Shown one piece after another: positions 10,861-22,228 of a stretch of 64,000 nt of DNA (the stretch's first letter is position 1; every line of letters starts with the position of its first letter). The position numbers and the translations under genes are program-made. The stretch covers positions 43,744,209 through 43,808,208 of the forward strand of contig CM039509.1 of assembly GCA_022432975.1 (NCBI GenBank). The letters are read 5' to 3'. The notes beneath the pieces were generated by a model that did not search any database, was not told the origin of the DNA, and saw only the letters and a list, made by a program, of their open reading frames with translations. Origin of the DNA: Begonia masoniana (taxonomy: Eukaryota; Streptophyta; Magnoliopsida; Cucurbitales; Begoniaceae).

Positions 10861-12806
10861 ACAAGTTCTAACTAGAGGTGATTGGAACAAGTTCTAACTA
10901 GAGGTGATTGGAACAAGTTCTAACTAGAGGTGATTGGAACAAGTTCTAACTAGAGGTGATTGGAACAAGTTCTAACTAGAGGTGATTGGAACAAGTTCTA
11001 ACTAGAGGTGATTGGAACAAGTTCTAACTAGAGGTGATTGGAACAAGTTCTAACTAGAGGTGATTGGAACAAGTTCTAACTAGAGGTGATTGGAACAAGT
11101 TCTAACTAGAGGTGATTGGAACAAGTTCTAACTAGAGGTGATTGGAACAAGTTCTAACTAGAGGTGATTGGAACAAGTTCTAACTAGAGGTGATTGGAAC
11201 AAGTTCTAACTAGAGGTGATTGGAACAAGTTCTAACTAGAGGTGATTGGAACAAGTTCTAACTAGAGGTGATTGGAACAAGTTCTAACTAGAGGTGATTG
11301 GAACAAGTTCTAACTAGAGGTGATTGGAACAAGTTCTAACTAGAGGTGATTGGAACAAGTTCTAACTAGAGGTGATTGGAACAAGTTCTAACTAGAGGTG
11401 ATTGGAACAAGTTCTAACTAGAGGTGATTGGAACAAGTTCTAACTAGAGGTGATTGGAACAAGTTCTAACTAGAGGTGATTGGAACAAGTTCTAACTAGA
11501 GGTGATTGGAACAAGTTCTAACTAGAGGTGATTGGAACAAGTTCTAACTAGAGGTGATTGGAACAAGTTCTAACTAGAGGTGATTGGAACAAGTTCTAAC
11601 TAGAGGTGATTGGAACAAGTTCTAACTAGAGGTGATTGGAACAAGTTCTAACTAGAGGTGATTGGAACAAGTTCTAACTAGAGGTGATTGGAACAAGTTC
11701 TAACTAGAGGTGATTGGAACAAGTTCTAACTAGAGGTGATTGGAACAAGTTCTAACTAGAGGTGATTGGAACAAGTTCTAACTAGAGGTGATTGGAACAA
11801 GTTCTAACTAGAGGTGATTGGAACAAGTTCTAACTAGAGGTGATTGGAACAAGTTCTAACTAGAGGTGATTGGAACAAGTTCTAACTAGAGGTGATTGGA
11901 ACAAGTTCTAACTAGAGGTGATTGGAACAAGTTCTAACTAGAGGTGATTGGAACAAGTTCTAACTAGAGGTGATTGGAACAAGTTCTAACTAGAGGTGAT
12001 TGGAACAAGTTCTAACTAGAGGTGATTGGAACAAGTTCTAACTAGAGGTGATTGGAACAAGTTCTAACTAGAGGTGATTGGAACAAGTTCTAACTAGAGG
12101 TGATTGGAACAAGTTCTAACTAGAGGTGATTGGAACAAGTTCTAACTAGAGGTGATTGGAACAAGTTCTAACTAGAGGTGATTGGAACAAGTTCTAACTA
12201 GAGGTGATTGGAACAAGTTCTAACTAGAGGTGATTGGAACAAGTTCTAACTAGAGGTGATTGGAACAAGTTCTAACTAGAGGTGATTGGAACAAGTTCTA
12301 ACTAGAGGTGATTGGAACAAGTTCTAACTAGAGGTGATTGGAACAAGTTCTAACTAGAGGTGATTGGAACAAGTTCTAACTAGAGGTGATTGGAACAAGT
12401 TCTAACTAGAGGTGATTGGAACAAGTTCTAACTAGAGGTGATTGGAACAAGTTCTAACTAGAGGTGATTGGAACAAGTTCTAACTAGAGGTGATTGGAAC
12501 AAGTTCTAACTAGAGGTGATTGGAACAAGTTCTAACTAGAGGTGATTGGAACAAGTTCTAACTAGAGGTGATTGGAACAAGTTCTAACTAGAGGTGATTG
12601 GAACAAGTTCTAACTAGAGGTGATTGGAACAAGTTCTAACTAGAGGTGATTGGAACAAGTTCTAACTAGAGGTGATTGGAACAAGTTCTAACTAGAGGTG
12701 ATTGGAACAAGTTCTAACTAGAGGTGATTGGAACAAGTTCTAACTAGAGGTGATTGGAACAAGTTCTAACTAGAGGTGATTGGAACAAGTTCTAACTAGA
12801 GGTGAT
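10861..12806 (+). repeat. 26-bp tandem array, 75 perfect units
   Basis: The unit is 26 bp and begins ACAAGTTCTAACTAGAGGTG. Phase is kept exactly: the first unit starts at 10861 and the 75th at 12785, a distance of 74 x 26 bp. I saw no variant unit inside. Degenerate longer units, with extra TTTGACCGACGG between cores, follow at 12807-12975 and look like the ancestral form. The array starts directly after a donor-like GGTAAGTG. Confidence 0.95.
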
Positions 12807-13140
12807 GATTGGAACAAGTTCCAATTAGATGTGATATTTGACCGACGGTTGGAACAAGTTCTAACTAGAGGTGATTGGAACAAGTTCCAACTATATGTGA
12901 TATTTGACCGACGGTTGGAACAAGTTCTAACTAGAGGTGATGTTTGACCGAAGGTTAGAACAAGTTCTAACCAGTATATAACTGATAAGACAGGATTCGA
13001 GAAAAAGTAAAAGTTGACACTTGCACATATTTTCGCTTACTGAGTTTTTCTCATAGTATTTAATTTTGTGATGTAGGTGAGTTTTTATCTGAGGAAGAAC
13101 TAGCTGTGCTCGAGAATCCTCCGGAGGCAGGCGAGCATAC

Positions 13141-14165
13141 AGAGGTGGATGTAGTCTATCGGTGGATGTTGAGTGTTACAGTTCACCGGTGGATGTAGTC
13201 TATCGGTGGATGTTGAGTGTTACAGTTCACCGGTGGATGTTGTCTATCGGTGGATGTTGAGTGTTACAGTTCACCGGTGGATGTAGTCTATCGGTGGATG
13301 TTGAGTGTTACAGTTCACCGGTGGATGTAGTCTATCGGTGGATGTTGAGTGTTACAGTTCACCGGTGGATGTAGTCTATCGGTGGATGTTGAGTGTTACA
13401 GTTCACCGGTGGATGTTGTCTATCGGTGGATGTTGAGTGTTACAGTTCACCGGTGGATGTAGTCTATCGGTGGATGTTGAGTGTTACAGTTCACCGGTGG
13501 ATGTTGTCTATCGGTGGATGTTGAGTGTTACAGTTCACCGGTGGATGTTGTCTATCGGTGGATGTTGAGTGTTACAGTTCACCGGTGGATGTAGTCTATC
13601 GGTGGATGTTGAGTGTTACAGTTCACCGGTGGATGTAGTCTATCGGTGGATGTTGAGTGTTACAGTTCACCGGTGGATGTAGTCTATCGGTGGATGTTGA
13701 GTGTTACAGTTCACCGGTGGATGTTGTCTATCGGTGGATGTTGAGTGTTACAGTTCACCGGTGGATGTAGTCTATCGGTGGATGTTGAGTGTTACAGTTC
13801 ACCGGTGGATGTAGTCTATCGGTGGATGTTGAGTGTTACAGTTCACCGGTGGATGTTGTCTGACGTTGTCTATCGGTGGATGTTAGGTGTTACTGTCAAA
13901 CCGGTGGATGTTGTCTATCGGTGGATTGTGAGTGTTACAGTTCACCGGTGGATGTAGTCGATCGGTGGATGTTGAGTGTTACTATTCACCGGTGGAATGT
14001 TGTCTATCGGTGGATGTTAAGTGTTTATCGTTCGACCAGTGATGTTGTCTATCGTAGATGCTGATGTTACAGTTCACCGGTGGATGTAGTCTATCGGTGG
14101 ATGTTGAGTGTACTGTTCACCGGTGGATGTTATCTATCGGTGGATGTAGCCGTATCGGTGGATGC
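13141..14165 (+). repeat. 44-bp tandem array with CGGTGGATG twice per unit
   Basis: There are about 23 units of 44 bp. Each contains ACCGGTGGATG and ATCGGTGGATG, so each is itself a diverged dimer of a roughly 22-bp module. Units differ mainly at one site (GATGTAGTC or GATGTTGTC), interspersed irregularly. Units after about 13855 are degenerate. The array ends where the Athila element inserted. Confidence 0.9.
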
Positions 14166-14210
14166 TGAGGGTTACTATCGTTCGAAGGATTTGATCGGTG
14201 ACGTAGCGGT

Positions 14211-17143
14211 TGTTGCGAAAAACGTATCGCAGTGCACGTGTCGCAGGAAGTAATAAAGTGTATATAAAATCCTAGTGTCGATCCCACGAGGAATCATTAT
14301 GTTCATATTGAGTATGCTAAATTAGTTTATTTTAAAAGAAATTAATATTTGTGATGTAATTTTAAAACTAAAATAATAATTCAAATAAAATTAAGCAGCA
14401 ATTTAAATAAAAGATTTAAAAATAAAGAAGTAAGATTATATGATGAGAAAATCCAGGGTTCCGATTTCACTTAGCTAATCCTATTTACAGACCTAATTCA
14501 AATAGTTAAATCCTATTTCTATGGTTGATGGCAATTCTCTTCAATTCTCTTCACTTCATGTATGGCTACCGATCTCAAGATTGTTTGGAGATCGGTAGCC
14601 ACTTCTTCTTTCAATTCTCTTCACTTCATGTATGGCTACCGATCTCAAGATTGTTTGGAGATCGGTAGCCACTTCTTCTTTCAATACATTAAGAATGCGA
14701 AAATTATACTACCACATGAACGCATTAGCTATCTCTAGCCTAACATCCTTTTCATGGCAAAACTATTCAGTGCACGGTTGAAATTCTCCGCTCTCGCATC
14801 CCGATCAACCCTAAAGTTCTTAGTTTTGGTGATCAATCAAAACCAAGCATTACGTTCAGAATAGATTACTCAACACAGAACAGAAACAGAAAGTTAACTA
14901 CTTGAATTAAGAAAAATAAACAATCATAGTAAAACTACATCGAAACCCTCGAAACCCTAGAACAGGAATTTAGTTCATACTAATAAGAAAAATAACTACG
15001 ATATAGTGAAGAATGGCATAACGAAAATATAAGAGAAAAAGTAATGAAAAAATATCCTGATCGCTCCTCTGCCGAAAATCGCCTCGATACTCTCTGTTGC
15101 TCGGCCGAATGCAGCCCTTCTTCTTTCAATTCTCTTCAATTCTCTTCACTTCATGTATGGCTACCGATCTCAAGATTGTTTGGAGATCGGTAGCCACTTC
15201 TTCTTTCAATTCTCTTCACTTCATGTATGGCTACCGATCTCAAGATTGTTTGGAGATCGGTAGCCACTTCTTCTTTCAATTCTCTTCAATTCTCTTCACT
15301 TCATGTATGGCTACCGATCTCAAGATTGTTTGGAGATCGGTAGCCACTTCTTCTTTCAATTCTCTTCAATTCTCTTCAATTCTCTTCACTTCATGTATGG
15401 CTACCGATCTCAAGATTGTTTGGAGATCGGTAGCCACTTCTTCTTTCAATTCTCTTCAATTCTCTTCACTTCATGTATGGCTACCGATCTCAAGATTGTT
15501 TGGAGATCGGTAGCCACTTCTTCTTTCAATTCTCTTCACTTCATGTATGGCTACCGATCTCAAGATTGTTTGGAGATCGGTAGCCACTTCTTCTTTCAAT
15601 TCTCTTCACTTCATGTATGGCTACCGATCTCAAGATTGTTTGGAGATCGGTAGCCACTTCTTCTTTCAATTCTCTTCAATTCTCTTCACTTCATGTATGG
15701 CTACCGATCTCAAGATTGTTTGGAGATCGGTAGCCACTTCTTCTTTCAATTCTCTTCACTTCATGTATGGCTACGATCTCAAGATTGTTTGGAGATCGGT
15801 AGCCACTTCTTCTTTCAATTCTCTTCACTTCATGTATGGCTACGATCTCAAGATTGTTTGGAGATCGGTAGCCACTTCTTCTTTCAATTCTCTTCACTTC
15901 ATGTATGGCTACCGATCTCAAGATTGTTTGGAGATCGGTAGCCACTTCTTCTTTCAATTCTCTTCACTTCATGTATGGCTACGATCTCAAGATTGTTTGG
16001 AGATCGGTAGCCACTTCTTCTTTCAATTCTCTTCACTTCATGTATGGCTACGATCTCAAGATTGTTTGGAGATCGGTAGCCACTTCTTCTTTCAATTCTC
16101 TTCACTTCATGTATGGCTACGATCTCAAGATTGTTTGGAGATCGGTAGCCACTTCTTCTTTCAATTCTCTTCACTTCATGTATGGCTACGATCTCAAGAT
16201 TGTTTGGAGATCGGTAGCCACTTCTTCTTTCAATTCTCTTCACTTCATGTATGGCTACGATCTCAAGATTGTTTGGAGATCGGTAGCCACTTCTTCTTTC
16301 AATTCTCTTCACTTCATGTATGGCTACGATCTCAAGATTGTTTGGAGATCGGTAGCCACTTCTTCTTTCAATTCTCTTCACTTCATGTATGGCTACGATC
16401 TCAAGATTGTTTGGAGATCGGTAGCCACTTCTTCTTTCAATTCTCTTCACTTCATGTATGGCTACGATCTCAAGATTGTTTGGAGATCGGTAGCCACTTC
16501 TTCTTTCAATTCTCTTCACTTCATGTATGGCTACGATCTCAAGATTGTTTGGAGATCGGTAGCCACTTCTTCTTTCAATTCTCTTCACTTCATGTATGGC
16601 TACGATCTCAAGATTGTTTGGAGATCGGTAGCCACTTCTTCTTTCAATTCTCTTCACTTCATGTATGGCTACCGATCTCAAGAATTCATGGAGATCGATC
16701 GCTGCTTGCTTCCTGTGGCGATTATAATGTGTGGCGATCGATCTCTGTGAATTCATGGAGATCGATCGCCACTTTTCCTTCAATTCTCTTCACTTCATGT
16801 ATGGCTACCGATCTCAAGATTGTTTGGAGATCGGTAGCCACTTCTTCTTTCAATTCTCTTCAATTCTCTTCACTTCATGTATGGCTACGATCTCAAGATT
16901 GTTTGGAGATCGGTAGCCACTTCTTCTTTCAATTCTCTTCAATTCTCTTCACTTCATGTATGGCTACCGATCTCAAGATTGTTTGGAGATCGGTAGCCAC
17001 TTCTTCTTTATTCAACATTTTCTTTTTGTTCTGTTTGTCTGCACACTCACGCAAATCTCGTCAAATTCTTCCAATCACTTGAGAAAAACTTATCAATTCA
17101 AATCTAAAAAGTATAAATAAGTGTGTAAAATACACACTTATCA
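14211..17143 (-). repeat. Athila LTR, left (3' LTR), expanded
   Basis: It aligns with the right LTR at both ends (TGTTGCGAAAAA...TACACACTTATCA) and through the middle. It differs in two places. At about 14530-14690 two hairpin units replace a segment seen at 22562-22661. From about 15113 a large array replaces the segment equivalent to about 23096-23690. Confidence 0.9.
15113..17010 (+). repeat. 69/70-bp hairpin-unit array in the Athila LTR
   Basis: There are about two dozen units. The 70-bp form contains a perfect 14-bp inverted repeat, TGGCTACCGATCTC / GAGATCGGTAGCCA, around an 11-base loop. The 69-bp form has lost one C of the left arm. Some units gain an extra CAATTCTCTT decamer. One segment (16676-16780) is a patch matching 23468-23560 of the other LTR. 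Because 69 bp is 23 codons, long open frames appear by chance; they are not genes. Confidence 0.92.
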
Positions 17144-17866
17144 CACCCCCAAACTTGAATGAAAGCTTGTCCTCAAGCGAACAACAATAAGCATAGAAAT
17201 CTAACAAAGTTTATCCAGAATTTTCTAAAATTTTAAGTCTGCAGAATATTTAAAATTTCCATGGTAAAATTATCTAAATCACAGTTCGCAGTATTTTGTC
17301 TCAGCTTGATATTTGCATGCAAACAACCATCGAAATAAACACTTTCAATAATACAACTCATGATATCGCATTGAGAAAAATTTAATCAGAAATACTTGTG
17401 TGTGTACATGCTCAAATTCATTATCGTTTAACTGATAGATCTATACTTGTGTCTTATGAGAAGGGAAATCAAAAATACCAATCAGGGTCACTCCATCCAC
17501 TCTTATTGTTCATCAGTCTTGCCCATTATTCACTAATAACAAATATGAGTAAACAGAATAAAAGTCGATAGGTCTTTAATTAAGCTTGTAATGTAAGGCC
17601 GGGTTTATAAGGTAGGAAATTTTTGGATTCAAGCGAAACTCTAGAGCACAATCCATCCTTATGTCACCCTCACTCCTTACACTCACTTGAACTCTTTTCT
17701 AATCAATTAACTCAATAATCCCCCAAACTTGTCTCACTCTCTATTTTTCAAACCAACTCCTTTGTCAATGTCTTTACATAAAATACAAATAATGATGAGA
17801 ACAACAAACTAAATAGCACATAAAAATTGTTCTACCAGTGAACAATTCAACTTTCTACTAACTTTG

Positions 17867-17925
<59 letters not shown>

Positions 17926-19699
17926 CACTGAAAAACATAAAAGAAAAATAAATAAAATCCAAAAATACTGACAACTTAGACAATTGACAAAAGAGTTAGC
18001 TCTGATTCTCACCACTACTTTCTCCAACTCTCCCCATAATATGCACCCACAACCCTGTGCTCAATAAATAGGATAGTCAAAATAATTTTAGGGTAGGCTA
18101 AGTTAGGGTTGACAAAATAGTAGTAAATGAAGGTTCAAATAGGAGACTAAGGGTGCCATTTAAATGACACAAATAGGGTATGTCAATAAAAGCTCAAACG
18201 ATTCAAAAATGGCCTAAGTCATTCTCTTATTTCTGCAAAAATCATAATTTGTATTCATGAATGCAGGGCAAAACCAAGAACAATTTAATACTCACTAATC
18301 ACTCACTAATTTTAACTGGAGCTCACTCCCTTTCAGTGTTTACACTCAAGCACTCCCTTGCTGTGTTTAGGCTCTCGATCTCAAGACAACAATTTATATC
18401 ATTATCAGCTAAATTTAAACAAGAATGAACAATTCCACACAAACAAGTCTAACTTCCTAAGTTCCAATCAATGCTACTATCACAAATCATACTATCTCAG
18501 AATCTAGTCAGAAGTTGAAACATGCATTAATCAACGTTGCAGTCATCGACACTTTAAACAAATGAAATAAATAATCATACCATAAAATTCAAAATATTAA
18601 GCAGACTTACTAATCTAAACATGTTTATCAATTTAAAATAATATCCAAATAAACCCCCCCAAAACTTGAAATAAACATTGTCCTCAATGTAAAGAATAAA
18701 TCATACACAAAAATTAGGAAAGGGGATAGTGTACCTCTTGTGGGGCCCGGCAGTAGTGTAGTGGAGCTTCGGTTGAAGGAGCAATCGAGCAGAGGAGTTT
18801 CTTTTTGTTTTTTTTTTTTTTTTTTTTTTAAACAACTAAATGAAGAAATAAAAACCGAAAATGAAAATACTTGAAACGGGAAATGAAAATACGAGAGAAA
18901 AAATTAAGTAAGAAGAAAATAAAAAGAAAGAAAGATAAAAGGAACGAATTAAAAAATAGAAATAGAAACAGAATACAATAAATAAAATAAAGGAAAATAA
19001 AAGAAAATAAAAATTATAAGGAAAAATAAATTCAGGAAAATAAATGGCTAATTAATCTAAAATAAAAATTACTTAGAACAAGAAAAAGAAAGATAAAAAG
19101 AAAAGAAAATAATAAATAACATAACAAAAAAAATTAAAATTAAAATTAAATAAAATGATAAAATGAATAACAGAATTTAAGATAACTAAATTGGACCCTA
19201 TTTAAAAGCAGAAAAATAAATAACATAAAAGAAACAATAAATAAATAAAAAGACAATAAAATAATAAACTAAAGAAAATTAAAAATAACAGTAAGAAAGA
19301 AGAAAAAATTAAATGATAAAAAATAAAATAAAAAAATGACTTAATCGGAACCTATTTAAAGAAAAATAAAAATAAAAGACAAGAAATAAAGAAAATAGAG
19401 AAAATAAAATGACTTAAGAAACTAAAACATAAATAAAAAAATAGTAATAATAATAATAATGATAAGAAATAAAATAAAAACAAAAAATAAAAATAAATAA
19501 CAAATGGGTTATAAAAGATGTTTTTTTTTTTTTTTTTTAATAATTTAATACTAATAAAATGAAATAAAATAAAAATAAAAAATAAACAAAACTAATGCAA
19601 ACAAAAATTGAAATAGCAAACTAAAAAGGATACTTGGGTGGGTTGCCTCCCACCAAGCGCTTGTTTTAGCGTCATCAGCTTGACGTTGTAAGCCGCTTG
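17144..19699. other. Athila internal noncoding region, A/T-rich
   Basis: No coding sequence is seen. It holds a run of 54 T at 17869-17922, a second T run at about 18808-18829, and long AAATAAAAT-type low-complexity sequence from 18830 to 19620. A purine-tract-like motif with TTGTCCTCAA beside the left LTR (17143-17175) is echoed at 18653-18690, as if there were a second internal purine tract. At 19640-19665 is GGGTTGCCTCCCACCAAGCG, a motif I associate with Athila untranslated regions. Confidence 0.75.
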
Positions 19700-22066
19700 C
19701 TAGTCTGGTGCACGGAGAATAATGGTTGTATCATTTTTAAACATCCCGTTAAAATACGGCTTTACTCTTTTCCCTTTTTCTAACTTATCAATTGCCGGAA
19801 GCTCTTTGACTGAAAAATTATCATCAATTGGCTCATCGCTAGCTGTGGGGTAATTCATTGATTTATACACCTTGAATGTCACCTCGTCATCGTGAACTTG
19901 CAATTTGAGCTCTCCTTTTCTAAGATCAATGATAGCACCTCCTGTTGCCAAAAATGGACGATCTAATATTATTGGGATGTCACGGTCTTCGTCCATATCA
20001 AGAATCAAGAAATCCGCGGGAAAAATAAACTTGTCGACTTTGACAAGGACATTTTCAATCAACCCATACGGATGCTTAATAGAGCGATCGGCCATTTGCA
20101 GAACTACACTTGTGGGCTTTGCTTCACCTATACCAAGCTTCCGAAATATGGATAGAGGCATCAGGTTAATGCTGGCTCCCAAATCGCAAAGTGCCCTTTC
20201 AAATATAGAATCCCCAATTTCGCATGGAATAGTGAAACTTCCTGGGTCTTTCAGTTTTTGCGGAAGCTTTCGTTGAATAATAGCACTGCATTCTTCCGTC
20301 AAAGCGATCGTACTGCCGTCTTCGATCTTACGCTTATGAGACAAAATATCTTTTAGAAATTTGGCATATTTAGGCATTTGCTCCAGTGCCTCAGCGAACG
20401 GGATGTTGATGTGTAATTGTTTGAACACTTTCAAGAATTTTTCAAACTGCTTATCCAAATTTGCATTTTTCAGGCGTTGTGGGAAAGGGACTTTTGGGAT
20501 AATTTTCTTTGGGATGTGGGGTGGAGCTTCCTGTAGCTCTTGATCCTTTGGTGTGGACTCGGATGATGACGAATGCACTCCGTCATGTGCGACCACTTTT
20601 TTATTTTCTTGGGTACAATTTTCAATCACTGCTCCACTCCTAAGTGTAATGGCATTGCATTGTTCTCTGGGGTTGATTTCAGTGGAACTGGGCAATGCAC
20701 CTTGTGGGCGACCATTTAATGCAGCTGCCATCTGGCCCATTTGCATTTCCAAACTTTGAATTTGAGCTGACTGGTTTTGCAAGGTAGTTCGTGTTTCAGC
20801 CATAAATTTATTGGTGTGCTCCCCCATTTCAGCAATCATATTACTAGTGCGCTCACCCATTTTGGCAATTAACTCTTCAAGATTAACCTTCCTTTCCTGC
20901 ACTGGTGGTCCTTGCTGAGGCACTTGAGGTAATTGCACGGTGTTGTTCTGATTTTGCCATGAAAAATTTGGGTGATTGTTGCGCCCCCCATTAAAATAAT
21001 TCCCTGAATTCTGGTAAGTTGGTCTAGTATAATTTCCCACAAATTGAGCTTGTTCAGATGAATTGCTAGCCATTTGGTTCCCTTGCTGACAGTTTTCACT
21101 AGCATGTGGTCCTTGGCACCAATGACATTGTATGATCGGGGAATGAATTGCATTAACTCGAGCTTGATTACCTTGGATGTGCTGAGTGAGGGATGCAACC
21201 TGTGTAGTCAATGCTTTTATCGCTTCCATTTCTGGGGTATTTGGCTGCCTCCTCAAAATCTGACGTTCAACAGGACACTGGTCATTATTTAGGGATAACT
21301 CTTCTAACAAGTTGAACGCCTCCTCTTCCGTCTTTTGTAATAGTGATCCACCAGCCGCTGAGTTGACAAGAGTCCGTGTAGAAACTGATAAACCGATAAA
21401 GAATGTCTGTATTTGCATCCATTGTGGTAGACCATGTTGAGGGCATCTTCTTAAAAGCTCCTTGAATCGGCCCCATGCTTCATAGATTGTCTCACCATCA
21501 AATTGAGCAAAATTGGTGATCTCATTACGGAGTTTCGCCATCTTTTCAAAGGGAAAGAACTTGGATAGAAATTTCTGTGCTAAATCATTCCATGTTGTAA
21601 TTGAATCTGGAGGTAAGGAGTGTAACCAATTCTTTGCACGATCTCTCAGTGTGAAGGGGAATAACCTGAGCTTAATAGCATCCTCGGAGACATTATGGTA
21701 TTTAAAAGTATCACAGACCTCGACGAAGCTAGCAATATGATCCTTGGGGTCTTCGTTAGGCAAACCACAAAACTGATACTGTTGGATCATTTGTATTGTA
21801 CCCGGCTTTATTTCAAAATTATTGCATGTGATAGCCGGTTTCCGAATTGCTGATTGAATCCCGTCCATGGATGGCATAACATAATCCAACAAAGTCCTTC
21901 TTTCGACTGCCTCAACCCCGACCATCTGTGGTATGTGAGCATTTTGATCATCTGCATTTTGATTAGCTGCCATAATTGCTTGTCTTGTTTCCCTTCGATT
22001 TTTACGGCAAGTTCGTTCAATTTCAAGATCGATAGGGATTAGGTTGGCAGTACCTAATTTTCGCAT
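19700..22066 (-). CDS. Athila gag-protease polyprotein, intact frame
   Basis: 788 codons without interruption. It provides the structural (capsid, nucleocapsid) and protease part of an Athila-type retrotransposon. Residues about 90-200 form the retrotransposon gag domain, with AKNWLHSLPPDSITTWNDLA and FLSKFFP. A single zinc knuckle, CHWCQGPHASENC, follows near residue 315. The middle is a Gln/Asn-rich linker. A retropepsin-like domain near residues 640-720 has CDLGASINLMPLSIF, with the DLG variant of the D-T/S-G active site usual in this clade. The frame stops after ILRAPD with no RT behind it. The start at 22066 lies about 140 bp past the primer site, which suits a gag start. Confidence 0.9.
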   Translation of the reverse strand: MRKLGTANLIPIDLEIERTCRKNRRETRQAIMAANQNADDQNAHIPQMVGVEAVERRTLLDYVMPSMDGIQSAIRKPAITCNNFEIKPGTIQMIQQYQFCGLPNEDPKDHIASFVEVCDTFKYHNVSEDAIKLRLFPFTLRDRAKNWLHSLPPDSITTWNDLAQKFLSKFFPFEKMAKLRNEITNFAQFDGETIYEAWGRFKELLRRCPQHGLPQWMQIQTFFIGLSVSTRTLVNSAAGGSLLQKTEEEAFNLLEELSLNNDQCPVERQILRRQPNTPEMEAIKALTTQVASLTQHIQGNQARVNAIHSPIIQCHWCQGPHASENCQQGNQMASNSSEQAQFVGNYTRPTYQNSGNYFNGGRNNHPNFSWQNQNNTVQLPQVPQQGPPVQERKVNLEELIAKMGERTSNMIAEMGEHTNKFMAETRTTLQNQSAQIQSLEMQMGQMAAALNGRPQGALPSSTEINPREQCNAITLRSGAVIENCTQENKKVVAHDGVHSSSSESTPKDQELQEAPPHIPKKIIPKVPFPQRLKNANLDKQFEKFLKVFKQLHINIPFAEALEQMPKYAKFLKDILSHKRKIEDGSTIALTEECSAIIQRKLPQKLKDPGSFTIPCEIGDSIFERALCDLGASINLMPLSIFRKLGIGEAKPTSVVLQMADRSIKHPYGLIENVLVKVDKFIFPADFLILDMDEDRDIPIILDRPFLATGGAIIDLRKGELKLQVHDDEVTFKVYKSMNYPTASDEPIDDNFSVKELPAIDKLEKGKRVKPYFNGMFKNDTTIILRAPD

Positions 22067-22205
22067 GCACCTGCAATGTGCAAATAATTCAATTTAAGCT
22101 TACAATAAAATAAAATGAAATAAATAAATAATAATAAAAAAAAAATAAAATAAAATTTCAAATATAAACTAAAATCAAATAATTCAAAGATTAACAAAAT
22201 TTATT

Positions 22206-22222
22206 CCCCGGCAACGGCGCCA
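22206..22222 (-). promoter_or_regulatory. Athila primer binding site
   Basis: On the minus strand this reads TGGCGCCGTTGCCGGGG, the primer site typical of Athila-group elements and assigned to tRNA-Asp. It lies 6 bp inside the right LTR border at 22229, which fixes that LTR as the 5' LTR. Confidence 0.85.
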
Positions 22223-22228
22223 AAAACT

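Noticed and set aside
10861..12806. Possible CRISPR-like array
   Set aside because: The units are directly adjacent with no unique spacers, and the context is a plant LTR.
15097..17082. Long open frames (up to about 510 codons) on both strands of the Athila LTR
   Set aside because: They arise because the 69-bp unit is a multiple of three. Both strands and several phases are open at once, and the peptide is a simple repeat with no domain.
17869..17922. T run as the poly(A) tail of a retroposed gene
   Set aside because: It lies inside the Athila interior among other A/T runs. There is no upstream gene-like sequence and no flanking duplication of its own.
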